Below, in pieces: positions 21,060-29,178 of a stretch of 64,000 nt of DNA. How positions within the stretch are numbered: position 1 is the first letter of the stretch; every line of letters begins with the position of its first letter. The notes beneath the pieces are model-generated. The model saw nothing but the letters and a program-made list of their open reading frames with translations, had not been told where the DNA came from and did no database searches. The position numbers were made by a program, and so were the translations under genes. The stretch is from Acidimicrobiia bacterium (GTDB lineage: Bacteria; Actinomycetota; Acidimicrobiia; IMCC26256; JAOSJL01): assembly GCA_027494115.1 (NCBI GenBank), contig JAOSJL010000001.1:62001-126000 (forward strand), read 5' to 3'.

Positions 21060-21671
21060 ATGCCGGCAGCCCCCGTTCTTGCCGCCGCCGTTCCGCCGAC
21101 CACCCGTGTCGCGCACGTCGGGATGGGCGCCGCAACAGTCGGCCTCGCGGGACTACCGGCATTGGTGACCGTCGCCCGAGGCGGAACGGACCTCAGTGTG
21201 CCGATCGTGCTGCTGGCCCTCGGAACAGGAGCGAGCCTCGCGTGGGGCGCCGACGACCCCGCCGAGGACCTGCTGGCGCCGAACCCGGTGAGCTCCCCCG
21301 TGCGAGCGACGATTCGCGTACTGGCGGTGGCGATCGCCGCAGCGTTGGTGTGCTGCGCCGTGCTGGGTGTCGTCGCCGTAGGCCCGGGGCTTCCGCCCGA
21401 TCTGTTGGACCGCGCCCCGGAGTTGGCGGCCGCCGCGGCGCTGGCGCTCGCTGTCGCGTTCGGTGCGGCGCGTCACGGCGAGCGCATCGCCGGTCCGAGC
21501 GGCGTCCTCGCAGGGCTCACGGGGCCTCTGTTCATCGCCGCGTTGGCCGTGCGGTGGCCGACGCTGTTCCCGACCGTGACCGCTGGACCGCTGCACAACC
21601 GCTGGTGGATCGTCGTGGTGGCCGGCGCCCTGGTCACGATCCGAAGCGCCCGGGACCCCGCACACCGCTGA
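21060..21671 (+). CDS. Small multi-pass membrane protein
   Basis: A 203-residue hydrophobic protein with about five to six predicted helices (VGLAGLPALVTVARG, VPIVLLALGTGASLAWG, TIRVLAVAIAAALVCCAVLG, AAAAALALAVAFGAA, NRWWIVVVAGALVTI). Its ATG follows the upstream stop after a single base, so it closes the sigma/anti-sigma/ABC operon. No family is recognised. A second transmembrane subunit or an accessory protein of the transporter fits the position; this is inference from context only. Confidence 0.65.
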   Translation: MPAAPVLAAAVPPTTRVAHVGMGAATVGLAGLPALVTVARGGTDLSVPIVLLALGTGASLAWGADDPAEDLLAPNPVSSPVRATIRVLAVAIAAALVCCAVLGVVAVGPGLPPDLLDRAPELAAAAALALAVAFGAARHGERIAGPSGVLAGLTGPLFIAALAVRWPTLFPTVTAGPLHNRWWIVVVAGALVTIRSARDPAHR

Positions 21672-21722
21672 ACCTGCGCGCACCAGCACCTATGCTCCGC
21701 GGATCCGAGCCGGGAGGAGGCC

Positions 21723-22292
21723 ATGGAGACCAAAGAGCTGGAGCAGGCGTTCGCGAGCACACGATCAGTCCTCGAGAACGTCTCACCCGACCAGATGAAC
21801 GACCCGACGCCGTGCCAGTCGTGGAAGGTCAACGAACTGGTCAACCACATCGTGGGCGGTGCGAAGTGGTTCGGCAGCGTCGTGGAATCCGGCGCCTCCG
21901 ACGACGACGGGTCGGACCTTCCCGACTTCGCCGGCGGCGACTACCTCGCGGCGTTCGACCAGGGGGTGAAGGGCTCGGTCGCCGGGTTCGGCAAGCCCGA
22001 CGCCGCCGACAAGATGCTCACGCTGCCCTTCGGCGCGATGCCCGGGTCGGCGTTCTACGGCCTGGCCACCACCGACACGTTCGTCCACCGTTGGGATCTG
22101 GCGAAGGCGACCGGCCAGGGGACCGACCTCGAGCCGGAACTCGCGCAGATGCTCCTCGACGTGTCTCGGGAGAATCTCGAAGACAGCTGGCGCGGGCCCG
22201 ACCCCGGTGCCCCGTTCGGCCCCGAACAGGAGGCACCCGACGGCGCCAGCACCGCCGACCAACTCGCCGCTTTCCTCGGACGCACCGTCTGA
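21723..22292 (+). CDS. TIGR03086-type DinB/mycothiol-S-transferase-like protein
   Basis: A 189-residue helical protein. It has DQMNDPTPCQSWKVNELVNH (first metal-binding His of the DinB four-helix fold) and TDTFVHRWDLAKATG (second His region), the pattern of TIGR03086 proteins. Relatives include mycothiol-dependent maleylpyruvate isomerase and thiol transferases, so a thiol-dependent detoxification role is plausible but unproven. A strong ribosome site (GGGAGGAGG) precedes the ATG at 21723. The stop codon lies in the first copy of a 14-base tandem repeat. It is separated from the membrane cassette by 51 bases and has its own ribosome site. Confidence 0.75.
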   Translation: METKELEQAFASTRSVLENVSPDQMNDPTPCQSWKVNELVNHIVGGAKWFGSVVESGASDDDGSDLPDFAGGDYLAAFDQGVKGSVAGFGKPDAADKMLTLPFGAMPGSAFYGLATTDTFVHRWDLAKATGQGTDLEPELAQMLLDVSRENLEDSWRGPDPGAPFGPEQEAPDGASTADQLAAFLGRTV

Positions 22293-22328
22293 CCCGAGCG
22301 GTCTGACCCGAGCGGTCTGACCCGGGCG
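22287..22328. repeat. 14-bp tandem repeat over a stop codon
   Basis: Three head-to-tail copies of GTCTGACCCGAGCG, with one base changed in the third. The TGA of the first copy is the stop codon of the DinB-type gene. The other two copies lie downstream in the short gap before the tetR promoter. Such stop-anchored duplications recur in this window. Confidence 0.9.
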
Positions 22329-22440
22329 ACGGGGCCCACCGCGGACGCAGTGAGTCCCGCGGTCGAACAGGTCTCTCCCCTTCTTGCGCTGGAACAGTGC
22401 CCGCGGTTTGTGGCAACGAGCCACGGCGCCGAATAGTTGC

Positions 22441-22475
22441 TTGCACGACTCGTGCAGATACTTTATGATCCGTGC
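22441..22475 (+). promoter_or_regulatory. Leaderless tetR promoter with palindromic operator
   Basis: The -35 TTGCAC (22441-22446) and -10 TATGAT (22464-22469) are 17 bases apart. The -10 ends six bases before the ATG at 22476, so transcription should begin at the start codon itself (leaderless mRNA). A perfect 15-base palindrome, TGCACGA-C-TCGTGCA at 22442-22456, covers the -35 and is the obvious operator for the TetR protein it drives. Confidence 0.75.
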
Positions 22476-23099
22476 ATGACCGATCTCCGGACCCGGCAGC
22501 GGGACCTCGCCCGGCAGTCCATCCTCGACGCCTGCGCGGATCTCATCACCGAGCGCCGCCACCTCGACTTCGCCATGCGCGACGTCGCCGAACGCGCCGG
22601 TGTGTCGTTGCGGACCGTCTACAACCACTTCGCAACCCGCGAAGACCTGCTCGATGCGCTCGGGCAGGACTTCGACGATCAGATGGCCGAGCGCGGCGGC
22701 CCCGATGCCCGGGACCTCCGTTCCGGCGACGACCTGCTCGCAGCCGTACGGACGAATCTTCGGCTCTTCGACGAGCTCGACGGGATCAGCGAGGCGATCG
22801 CACAGATGCCGTTGGCCGACGTGGGGCGCCACGCGAAACGAGCTGAGCGGACCCGGATCCTCGTGGACCACCTGGCCGGGTTGATGCCGAACGTCCCCGC
22901 GGACGACGCCCACACGATCGCCGTCGTGTTGCGGCACCTGCTCAGCCACCGCAGCTGGTTCTGGCTGACCCGGGAGTACGGCCTCGACGTCGACGAGGTC
23001 GCCGACGTCATCACCTGGGCCACCGCCACTCTGGTCGCCGCCGCCGAGGCGGGCGACCTCCCGTCACCAGACGAGCTCACACAGGAGGAGACACCATGA
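22476..23099 (+). CDS. TetR-family transcriptional regulator
   Basis: A 207-residue repressor with a typical N-terminal DNA-binding domain (residues about 10-60; MRDVAERAGVSLRTVYNHFA is the helix-turn-helix) and a helical ligand-binding C-terminus. The ATG at 22476 is chosen because the promoter places the transcript start there. Its TGA overlaps the ATG of the downstream phosphotransferase gene (23096-23099), so regulator and enzyme form an autoregulated operon. The inducer is unknown. If the enzyme inactivates an antibiotic, as its rifampicin-phosphotransferase-like build allows, the inducer could be a related compound. Confidence 0.85.
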   Translation: MTDLRTRQRDLARQSILDACADLITERRHLDFAMRDVAERAGVSLRTVYNHFATREDLLDALGQDFDDQMAERGGPDARDLRSGDDLLAAVRTNLRLFDELDGISEAIAQMPLADVGRHAKRAERTRILVDHLAGLMPNVPADDAHTIAVVLRHLLSHRSWFWLTREYGLDVDEVADVITWATATLVAAAEAGDLPSPDELTQEETP

Positions 23100-25498
23100 A
23101 CACGGATCCGGTCACGCTCGACCATTCACGCGCCCTCGACGCGAGCCTCGTCGGGAACAAGGCCGCAGAACTCGCACGGTTGCGCGCGGCAGGTTTCGAT
23201 GTTCCCGGCGGTGTGGTGCTGCCCGTGGGCATCGAAGAGGCGTGGGTGTCGGGCCCGGCACCGGACTGGGTCCGGCAGGCAGCTCAGGAGGCGTGCAGCA
23301 CACTGGGAGAACGTCTCGCTGTTCGCTCGTCCTCGACGTGGGAAGACGCCGACACCAGCGCGCACGCGGGCGCCACCGCGACGGTGCTCGACGTTCGGGG
23401 CGTCGACGCCGTGCTCGACGCGGTGCGCCAGTGCCTCGACGCCAGCGCGGAACAGCAGAGTGTCCGAGGGATCGACGGGTCGATCGCCGTTCTGGTTCAA
23501 CAGCTCGTGCCCGCGGAGCACGCCGGTGTCGCCTTCACCGCCGATCCGATCACCGGCGAGCGCGACATCGTGCGGATCGCGGCCACCGCCGGGCTCGGTG
23601 AAGCACTCGTGCAGGGCGAGGTCGTGGGCAGCGACGTGACCGTTCGCGGCGACCGGGTCGAGGGTGACCTCGCCGGTCTACCCGTCGAGAACGCCCTCGC
23701 TGTCGCAAAGGTGGCCCGCGACATCGAGGCGTTGTACGGACAGCCCCAGGACATCGAGTGGGCGGTCGTCGACGGAAACGTCCACGTCCTCCAGGCACGC
23801 CCGATCACGGTCCTTCCGGTCGAGCCCTCCCCGCCCGAGGGGAACAACTGGCAAAAGGACGTGGCGCACTATCCCGAGCCGATGACGCCCTTCGGCTGGT
23901 CGCTGCTCCACGAGAGCGCTGAGGTGACGAGGTCGGTCTTCGATGAGAACGGCCTGCTGGTCCGTGGGCTCGAGGAGGTCCTCGTGGGCGGTGAGGTCTA
24001 CGACCGGGGCGTTCCGGCCATCGGATCGGCCAACAGCGCGGGGAAACCTCCGCCCGCCGCCATCCTCGGGCTCGCCGCCCGCGTGGTGCCGAAACTTCGA
24101 CGGCGCAACGCCACCGCGCGGCATGTGCTCGAGACCGGACAGCTCCAGCGCTGGGTGGACGACTGGCACGGTACGGACCGCGCCGCGATGCAGCGGCGAG
24201 CCGCGGAGCTGGCCGAGACCGACCTGACGACCCTGAGCGACGCGGCCCTCGCCGAGCACCTCGAGGCCTGCCTGCAGTTCACGCGCGACGGTACGCGGAT
24301 CCACTTCCGGCTGGTGATGCCCATGGCTCACGCGTTGTTCCGTCTGCACAATCTCGTGCGTGACGAGCTCGACTGGGACGATGCCAGGATCGCGTCGATG
24401 CTGGCGGGTCACTCGCCCGCGACGCGAGCGGCCGAGGACGCCATGTCGGCGCTGCGCGACCGCGTCCAGCGCGCGGACGGCGCCGTCGCTGCTCTCGAGG
24501 CCGACCCGGGCCATCCCGTCGAGGTACTCAGCCGGCTCGACGGCGACCTCGCTCACGAACTTCAGGCCTGGATCGACGAGCACGGGTGGGCGCTCGTGAA
24601 CTACGACGCCGGCGTGCCTGTGCTGGCCGAACGGCCGACGATCATCACCCGACTGATCCTGAAGGATCCGGTGGCCGGCGAGACCGACGACGCGGAGGCC
24701 GTGGCGGCGAGCGCCCGCGAGGCGTTGCCGTCCACGTCACGATCCGCGTTCGACGACGCCCTTCGTGAGGCGCGCGCCATCTACCCCGTGCGCGAGGACA
24801 ACACCATCATCGTCGGCGACCGTCCCCTCGCCCTGCTGCGGCTCTGGATGCTCGAAGTCGCCGACCGCCTCGTGGCGCGCAACGTCATCCCGGCTCGAGG
24901 CGACGCCGCCTACCTGTTCGTGGACGAACTACGTGCGGCACTCGTCGGCGAGAAGACCGACGGTGAAGAGACCGGTGGCCTGACCGATCGCATCGTGCGA
25001 CGACGCGGCGAGGAGGCGTGGGTACGCGCCACGCCCGGTCCGCTCTACGTCGGCAAGCAGGCGCCGCTCCCAGACATCTCACGGCTCCCCGAGCCGCTGC
25101 GCCGGGTCAACGAACCGGTCATGTGGGTCATCAGCAACGAGTACCCGGCTCCCGTGGAGGCACCCGCCGACGCCGACGTCCTGATTGCCGGTGTCGCGTC
25201 ATCGCCCGGTGTGGCCGAAGGGACCGTCCGGGTGATCCGGGGACACCACGACATGGATCGCCTCAGCGACGGTGACGTCCTCGTATGCCGGGTCACCAGC
25301 CCCGCGTGGGCGCCGCTGTTCCCGCTGGCCGCGGCCGTGGTCGCGGACGGCGGCGGCGTGCTCAGCCACGCAGCGATCGCCGCACGAGAGCACGGCCTAC
25401 CCGCCGTGCTCGGCACCGCCGAGGGCACCTCGACACTGCGAGACGGACAGCGCGTCCGCGTCGACGGCACCCGCGGCCTCGTCTTCGCCCTCGACTGA
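23096..25498 (+). CDS. PEP-synthase/rifampicin phosphotransferase-like dikinase
   Basis: An intact 800-residue protein with the domain order of PEP synthase and rifampicin phosphotransferase. The ATP-grasp part (residues about 10-240) contains GNKAAELARLRAAGFDVPGG, LAVRSSSTWEDADTSAHAG and DIEWAVVDGNVHVLQARPIT. A middle substrate region follows (about 245-690). The C-terminal swivelling domain carries the catalytic His near residue 758 in GGGVLSHAAIAAREHG. These enzymes phosphorylate the His from ATP, releasing AMP and phosphate, then pass the phosphate to pyruvate, rifampicin or another acceptor. The length fits the antibiotic-inactivating branch better than housekeeping PEP synthase, and coupling to tetR supports inducible detoxification. 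The true substrate is not known. Confidence 0.7.
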   Translation: MNTDPVTLDHSRALDASLVGNKAAELARLRAAGFDVPGGVVLPVGIEEAWVSGPAPDWVRQAAQEACSTLGERLAVRSSSTWEDADTSAHAGATATVLDVRGVDAVLDAVRQCLDASAEQQSVRGIDGSIAVLVQQLVPAEHAGVAFTADPITGERDIVRIAATAGLGEALVQGEVVGSDVTVRGDRVEGDLAGLPVENALAVAKVARDIEALYGQPQDIEWAVVDGNVHVLQARPITVLPVEPSPPEGNNWQKDVAHYPEPMTPFGWSLLHESAEVTRSVFDENGLLVRGLEEVLVGGEVYDRGVPAIGSANSAGKPPPAAILGLAARVVPKLRRRNATARHVLETGQLQRWVDDWHGTDRAAMQRRAAELAETDLTTLSDAALAEHLEACLQFTRDGTRIHFRLVMPMAHALFRLHNLVRDELDWDDARIASMLAGHSPATRAAEDAMSALRDRVQRADGAVAALEADPGHPVEVLSRLDGDLAHELQAWIDEHGWALVNYDAGVPVLAERPTIITRLILKDPVAGETDDAEAVAASAREALPSTSRSAFDDALREARAIYPVREDNTIIVGDRPLALLRLWMLEVADRLVARNVIPARGDAAYLFVDELRAALVGEKTDGEETGGLTDRIVRRRGEEAWVRATPGPLYVGKQAPLPDISRLPEPLRRVNEPVMWVISNEYPAPVEAPADADVLIAGVASSPGVAEGTVRVIRGHHDMDRLSDGDVLVCRVTSPAWAPLFPLAAAVVADGGGVLSHAAIAAREHGLPAVLGTAEGTSTLRDGQRVRVDGTRGLVFALD

Positions 25499-25574
25499 GC
25501 CGGCCGCCGGCGCGACCGCGAACGGATCAGCGACGAACTCCTCAACTTTCTTACTCGAAGGAAGACAAGGAGGT

Positions 25575-26400
25575 TCAGTGGTCTGTGGGCAGGGCCGCGA
25601 GGATCTCGGCAGTGCTCGTACCACAGGAAATGGGTGCCCCTCGAGAGGTGCAGCGTCGCCGGGCACCGCCTCGGGAGGCGCGCCCAGGACTCGGGAACCA
25701 GCTCATCAGCGTGCCTGCCAGATGTGGGTGGGCGTCGTGACGGCTCGGGCTCGAAGCCCCACGGGGCACCGAAGACGCGGTACTCGTGACGACACCCTGG
25801 GAGTCGACGAGTCCTCGGCGATCGCGCGGTACGTCTCGGCCCGTCTGCCCATCGAGGCCGGACTGCTTCGAGGAGGGGGGAGCGTGACGGCTGTGGGTGC
25901 ATCAGGTGAAAGATCGACGTTCGAGGTGCGGGTGGTCCTCCGACAGGCGCAGCAGCACCCGATCAACGCGGTTCAACTCGTCCACCATGTCCGGCCACGT
26001 GACCGGCACCGTGCGGCGATCACACCGAGCCGGTGACCCGGCTGCGAGGCCGCATGCCATCGCAGGCCCCAACGACCAGCCCATGACCGCAACCGCTCGA
26101 TGCCGAGCTGTTCGGTGAACTCCACGACGTCCGCGGCCAGTCGAGGAGGGGCGACCGGCAGAGGGCCGACAGGCCGACGCCCGGGGTGGGGGGATGATGC
26201 ACGCCGATTGCGGTGGGCATCGGCTGCGGGGAGGACGTCGAGGGCAACTGAGGCACCGTGCAAGACGACGAGAGGGCCGTCGGGATCGCGATGTCGAGAT
26301 AGCGAACCGGCGCGTGGCCAGCTGGATGACTGGTCTGATCCCCGACCGTCGGCGCTTCGGCATCGCCGCATCGTAGGCATCGGCGCGCGGGCGACCGATC
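25575..26400 (-). pseudogene. Alpha/beta-hydrolase relic
   Basis: The reverse strand carries a complete but frame-broken alpha/beta-hydrolase. GDPDGPLVVLHG-like segment near 26290, then VEFTEQLGIERL, the nucleophile elbow VMGWSLGPAMACGLAA near 26085 (G-x-S-x-G), WPDMVDELNRVDRVLLRLSE near 25980, YRVFGAPWGFEP near 25770, and an ending of LHLSRGTHFLWYEH with the catalytic-His region and LAALPTDH before a stop near 25575. At least six frame changes are needed within 800 bases. The flanking genes are clean, so real pseudogene decay is more likely here than in the island at the left end. Confidence 0.65.
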
Positions 26401-26469
26401 CGCCGACCTCGGGCGTCGGGGGTCGACGTCCGCTGGGTTCGGCGGGTGACGCCGCCTCGGTTCTCTGGT

Positions 26470-26717
26470 CGGGATGATGGGGCAGGAAAGACAACCGTCG
26501 GTGAGGTGGGGCGAACCGCTGGCCCTACCTCGACAACGACGATCTGGTGAAACGCCGCACCGAGGTGCTCGCCGCCCGTGTGGAAGACGGTGAAGGCAGG
26601 CCGTGGCTCGCGAGGATCGGGGGGCGTTGGCAGGTCTCGGAGGGTCGTGACGCCCTGAGACCCGTCGCGACGTTACTCGACGTGGCGACATCGCCCGATG
26701 CACTGGGGACGGAGTGA
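26470..26717 (+). pseudogene. P-loop kinase-like gene fragment
   Basis: A forward frame ends WPYLDNDDLVKRRTEVLAAR, followed by VEDGEGRPWLARIGGRWQVS and ALRPVATLLDVATSPDALGTE before TGA at 26717. Just upstream, in another frame, GAGKTTVGEV appears near 26480. The order P-loop, then W-P-Y-x-D-x-D-x-L, is that of shikimate-kinase-like small-molecule kinases. Most of the usual 170 residues are missing, so this is a 3' fragment or an internally deleted relic. Confidence 0.4.
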
Positions 26718-26871
26718 CGCTGTCGCCGGCTGACTCGTCGATCCATTCGACAGGGTGGCGACGGACTCACCTCATGCCGAGGTAGCGGTCACACCCTCCC
26801 GCTACGGTGTTTTCAGGCTCGGAGCCCGGCCATCTGGCTCCGTCTCACACCGGGAACGACAGAGAGACGAG

Positions 26872-27237
26872 ATGGCCATCGACGAGCACACCCGCCACCA
26901 TCTTCATGAGCTCGCCCGTGAGACGTGGGACGACGAGGCTGCCGATACCCTGATGGAGATGCTTCCTCCTGTGGGTTGGGCCGACGTCGCCACGAAGCGG
27001 GATCTCGACGCTCTCGAGGAACGGATCGGTGCGCGCTTCGAGATCGTGGACCTCCGGCTGGCGGCATTCGAGGAACGCACCGACGCACGTTTCGCGGCGG
27101 TCGACCATCAGATGCAGGGGCTCCGCCACGAGCTCATCGGCGAGATGCACGCCATGCAGTCGCGCCTCGTGATGTGGCTGGTGCCCACGATCCTCGCCGG
27201 TGTGGGGGCGTCGGCCGCCGTCGCCCGGCTCCTGTAG
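26872..27237 (+). CDS. Coiled-coil protein with C-terminal membrane anchor
   Basis: A 121-residue protein. Residues 1-35 are charged (MAIDEHTRHHLHELARETWD), 36-95 form a coiled coil rich in Arg, Glu and Asp (RDLDALEERIGARFEIVDLR), and the last 22 residues are one membrane helix (VMWLVPTILAGVGASAAVAR). The layout recalls DUF1640/CCDC90-like proteins, but no function is known. The ATG at 26872 has GAGACGAG nearby as a weak ribosome site. A degenerate second copy lies at 16608-16975 in the same orientation. Confidence 0.7.
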   Translation: MAIDEHTRHHLHELARETWDDEAADTLMEMLPPVGWADVATKRDLDALEERIGARFEIVDLRLAAFEERTDARFAAVDHQMQGLRHELIGEMHAMQSRLVMWLVPTILAGVGASAAVARLL

Positions 27238-27311
27238 CGCAGCCCGGCGGTGAGTGGCCCGGGTGCGGCAACGCGTCGCCGCCCAAAGGGCCGTTGCTCA
27301 GGGCGAGATGG

Positions 27312-29033
27312 TCACGTACACGTCGGGCTCGGTTGGACGTGGGCCTCCGGTGTGAGGATGGCGTGCGAGAGCATGCCGCCGGAGACGACATGCGCGTCGA
27401 AGCCGTTCTGCAACAGACAGCGCGTCGCCGTGTGGGCGCGCTGGCCGGAACGGCAGATGACCCCGATCTTTCGATCGCGGGACAGCTCGTCGAGGCGCCC
27501 GCGCAACTGCCCCAGAGGAATGTTGATCGCGTCGGGCACGTATTCGACCGCGAGCTCGGCCGGCTCGCGCACGTCGAGGAGAACACCGTCCGTGTCGGAG
27601 TCCCAGTGCTCGATCGGCATGTCACCCCGCAATACGCCGGCTGCGACCATGCCAGCGAAGTTGATCGGGTCCTTGGCGCTGCCGAACGGCGGCGCGTAGC
27701 AGAGCTCGGCCTCTTCGAGGTCGTAGACCGTGGCGCCGAGTTGGATCGCCAGAGCGAGGTGACCGATCCGCTTGTCGACACCGTCTTCTCCGAGCGCCTG
27801 CGCGCCGAGGATCCGGCCGTCGGACGCGCGGAAGATCACCTTCATCGCGATCGGCTTGGCACCCGGGAAGTAGCCGGCGTGCGAGTTCGGGTAGAGGTAG
27901 ATCTTCTCGTAGTCGGTGTCGCCGATGCGCTGGAGCGTCTTCTCGCTCGCTCCGGTCCAGGCGATCGCAGCATCGAACAGCTCGATGATCGCCGTGCCCT
28001 GCGTGCCGCGATACGTCGAGTCGCGCCCGGCGATCACGTCGGCAGCGATGCGTGCCTGGCGGTTCGCGGGCCCTGCGAGCGCCATGAGGCTCCACTCCCC
28101 CGTCACGAAGTCTCTGACCTCGACCGCGTCGCCGACGGCGAAGATGTCGGGATCGCTCGTGCGCATGTGCTCGTCGACGCGGATGCCTCCGCGTTCACCG
28201 ACCTCGATGCCGGCCATCTCGGCCAGCGTCGTGTCGGGCCTGACCCCCAGCGCCACGATGACGAGGTCGGACGGGAACTCGGCGCCGGACTGGGTGCGGA
28301 CACACAGCGCCTCGTTGGCACCCTGCTGTTCGAAACGCTCGACACCGTCGCCGACGACGACGTGCACACCCTTGCTCTCGAGGAAGTCGCCGACCAGGCG
28401 GCCGTACTCGAGGTCGAGGGGGAGCAGGACCTGATCGGCCATCTCGATGACCGTCACGTCGAATCCGCGGTTCGTGAGGTTCTCGGCCATCTCCAGGCCG
28501 ATGAACCCGCCGCCGACCACGACCGCCCGCGTCGTGGGCCGCACGGTCTGGAAGCCGGAGTACTTCTCCATCCCCTTGAGGAAGCTCGTCCCCCGCTCGA
28601 TCCACTGGCGGATCTCACGGGCGTCGGGGACGGTTCTCACCGCGAAGATCCCGGGAAGGTCGATGCCGGGGAGCGGCGGGCGGATCGAGGGAGCTCCGGG
28701 CGACAGCACGAGCTTGTCGTAGGACTCGGTGGTCACCTCGCCGGTCTCGAGGTCCTTCAGATCCACCGTCTTGTTCTCGGCATCGACCGCGATCGCCTCG
28801 CAGCGTGTCCGGCAGTCGACGTTGAAGTGCTCCCGGAACACGCGCTCGTTGGCAACCAGGAGATCGGACTCCTCCTCGATCACACCGCCGACGTGGTAAG
28901 GAAGGCCGCAATTGGCGAACGACACGTACGGTCCGCGCTCGACCATGACGATCTCGGCATGCTCGTCGAGCCTGCGAAGCCGCGCGGCACACGACGCTCC
29001 GCCCGCGACCCCGCCCACGATGATCACCTTCAT
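27312..29033 (-). CDS. CoA-disulfide reductase with rhodanese domain
   Basis: A 573-residue flavoprotein. The N-terminal pyridine nucleotide-disulfide oxidoreductase domain has KVIIVGGVAGGASCAARLRR (FAD site), the single redox Cys in FANCGLPYHVGG, AVVVGGGFIGLEMAENL (NAD(P)H site) and IFAVGDAVEV. A C-terminal rhodanese domain from about residue 475 keeps its Cys in GVICRSGQRAH. This is the CoADR-RHD type, which reduces CoA disulfide or polysulfide/CoA persulfide using NAD(P)H. It is a monocistronic reverse-strand gene starting at the ATG at 29033. Its last residues (VQPSPTCT) extend slightly past the rhodanese fold. Confidence 0.85.
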   Translation of the reverse strand: MKVIIVGGVAGGASCAARLRRLDEHAEIVMVERGPYVSFANCGLPYHVGGVIEEESDLLVANERVFREHFNVDCRTRCEAIAVDAENKTVDLKDLETGEVTTESYDKLVLSPGAPSIRPPLPGIDLPGIFAVRTVPDAREIRQWIERGTSFLKGMEKYSGFQTVRPTTRAVVVGGGFIGLEMAENLTNRGFDVTVIEMADQVLLPLDLEYGRLVGDFLESKGVHVVVGDGVERFEQQGANEALCVRTQSGAEFPSDLVIVALGVRPDTTLAEMAGIEVGERGGIRVDEHMRTSDPDIFAVGDAVEVRDFVTGEWSLMALAGPANRQARIAADVIAGRDSTYRGTQGTAIIELFDAAIAWTGASEKTLQRIGDTDYEKIYLYPNSHAGYFPGAKPIAMKVIFRASDGRILGAQALGEDGVDKRIGHLALAIQLGATVYDLEEAELCYAPPFGSAKDPINFAGMVAAGVLRGDMPIEHWDSDTDGVLLDVREPAELAVEYVPDAINIPLGQLRGRLDELSRDRKIGVICRSGQRAHTATRCLLQNGFDAHVVSGGMLSHAILTPEAHVQPSPTCT

Positions 29034-29118
29034 GGTTCGACCCTGCCTGTCTGGTTGCGTGTAGCGAGATGCTGCCACCGGGCTGTCGGTACCAGGCTGC
29101 CGCTTCAGGCTCGGTCGA

Positions 29119-29178
29119 TACGGATCAGGCCGTGGATCAAGCCGTGGATCAAGCTGTGGATCAGGCCGTGGATCAGGC
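29119..29178. repeat. 12-bp tandem repeat over the zwf stop codon
   Basis: Five copies of a 12-base unit (reverse strand GCCTGATCCACG, with 1-3 changes). The TGA of the first copy is the zwf stop. Because 12 is a multiple of three, the following copies place four more TGA codons in the same frame. Confidence 0.9.

Noticed and set aside
29119-29178. CRISPR array
   Set aside because: Units are 12 bases, contiguous and without spacers; it is a plain tandem repeat.
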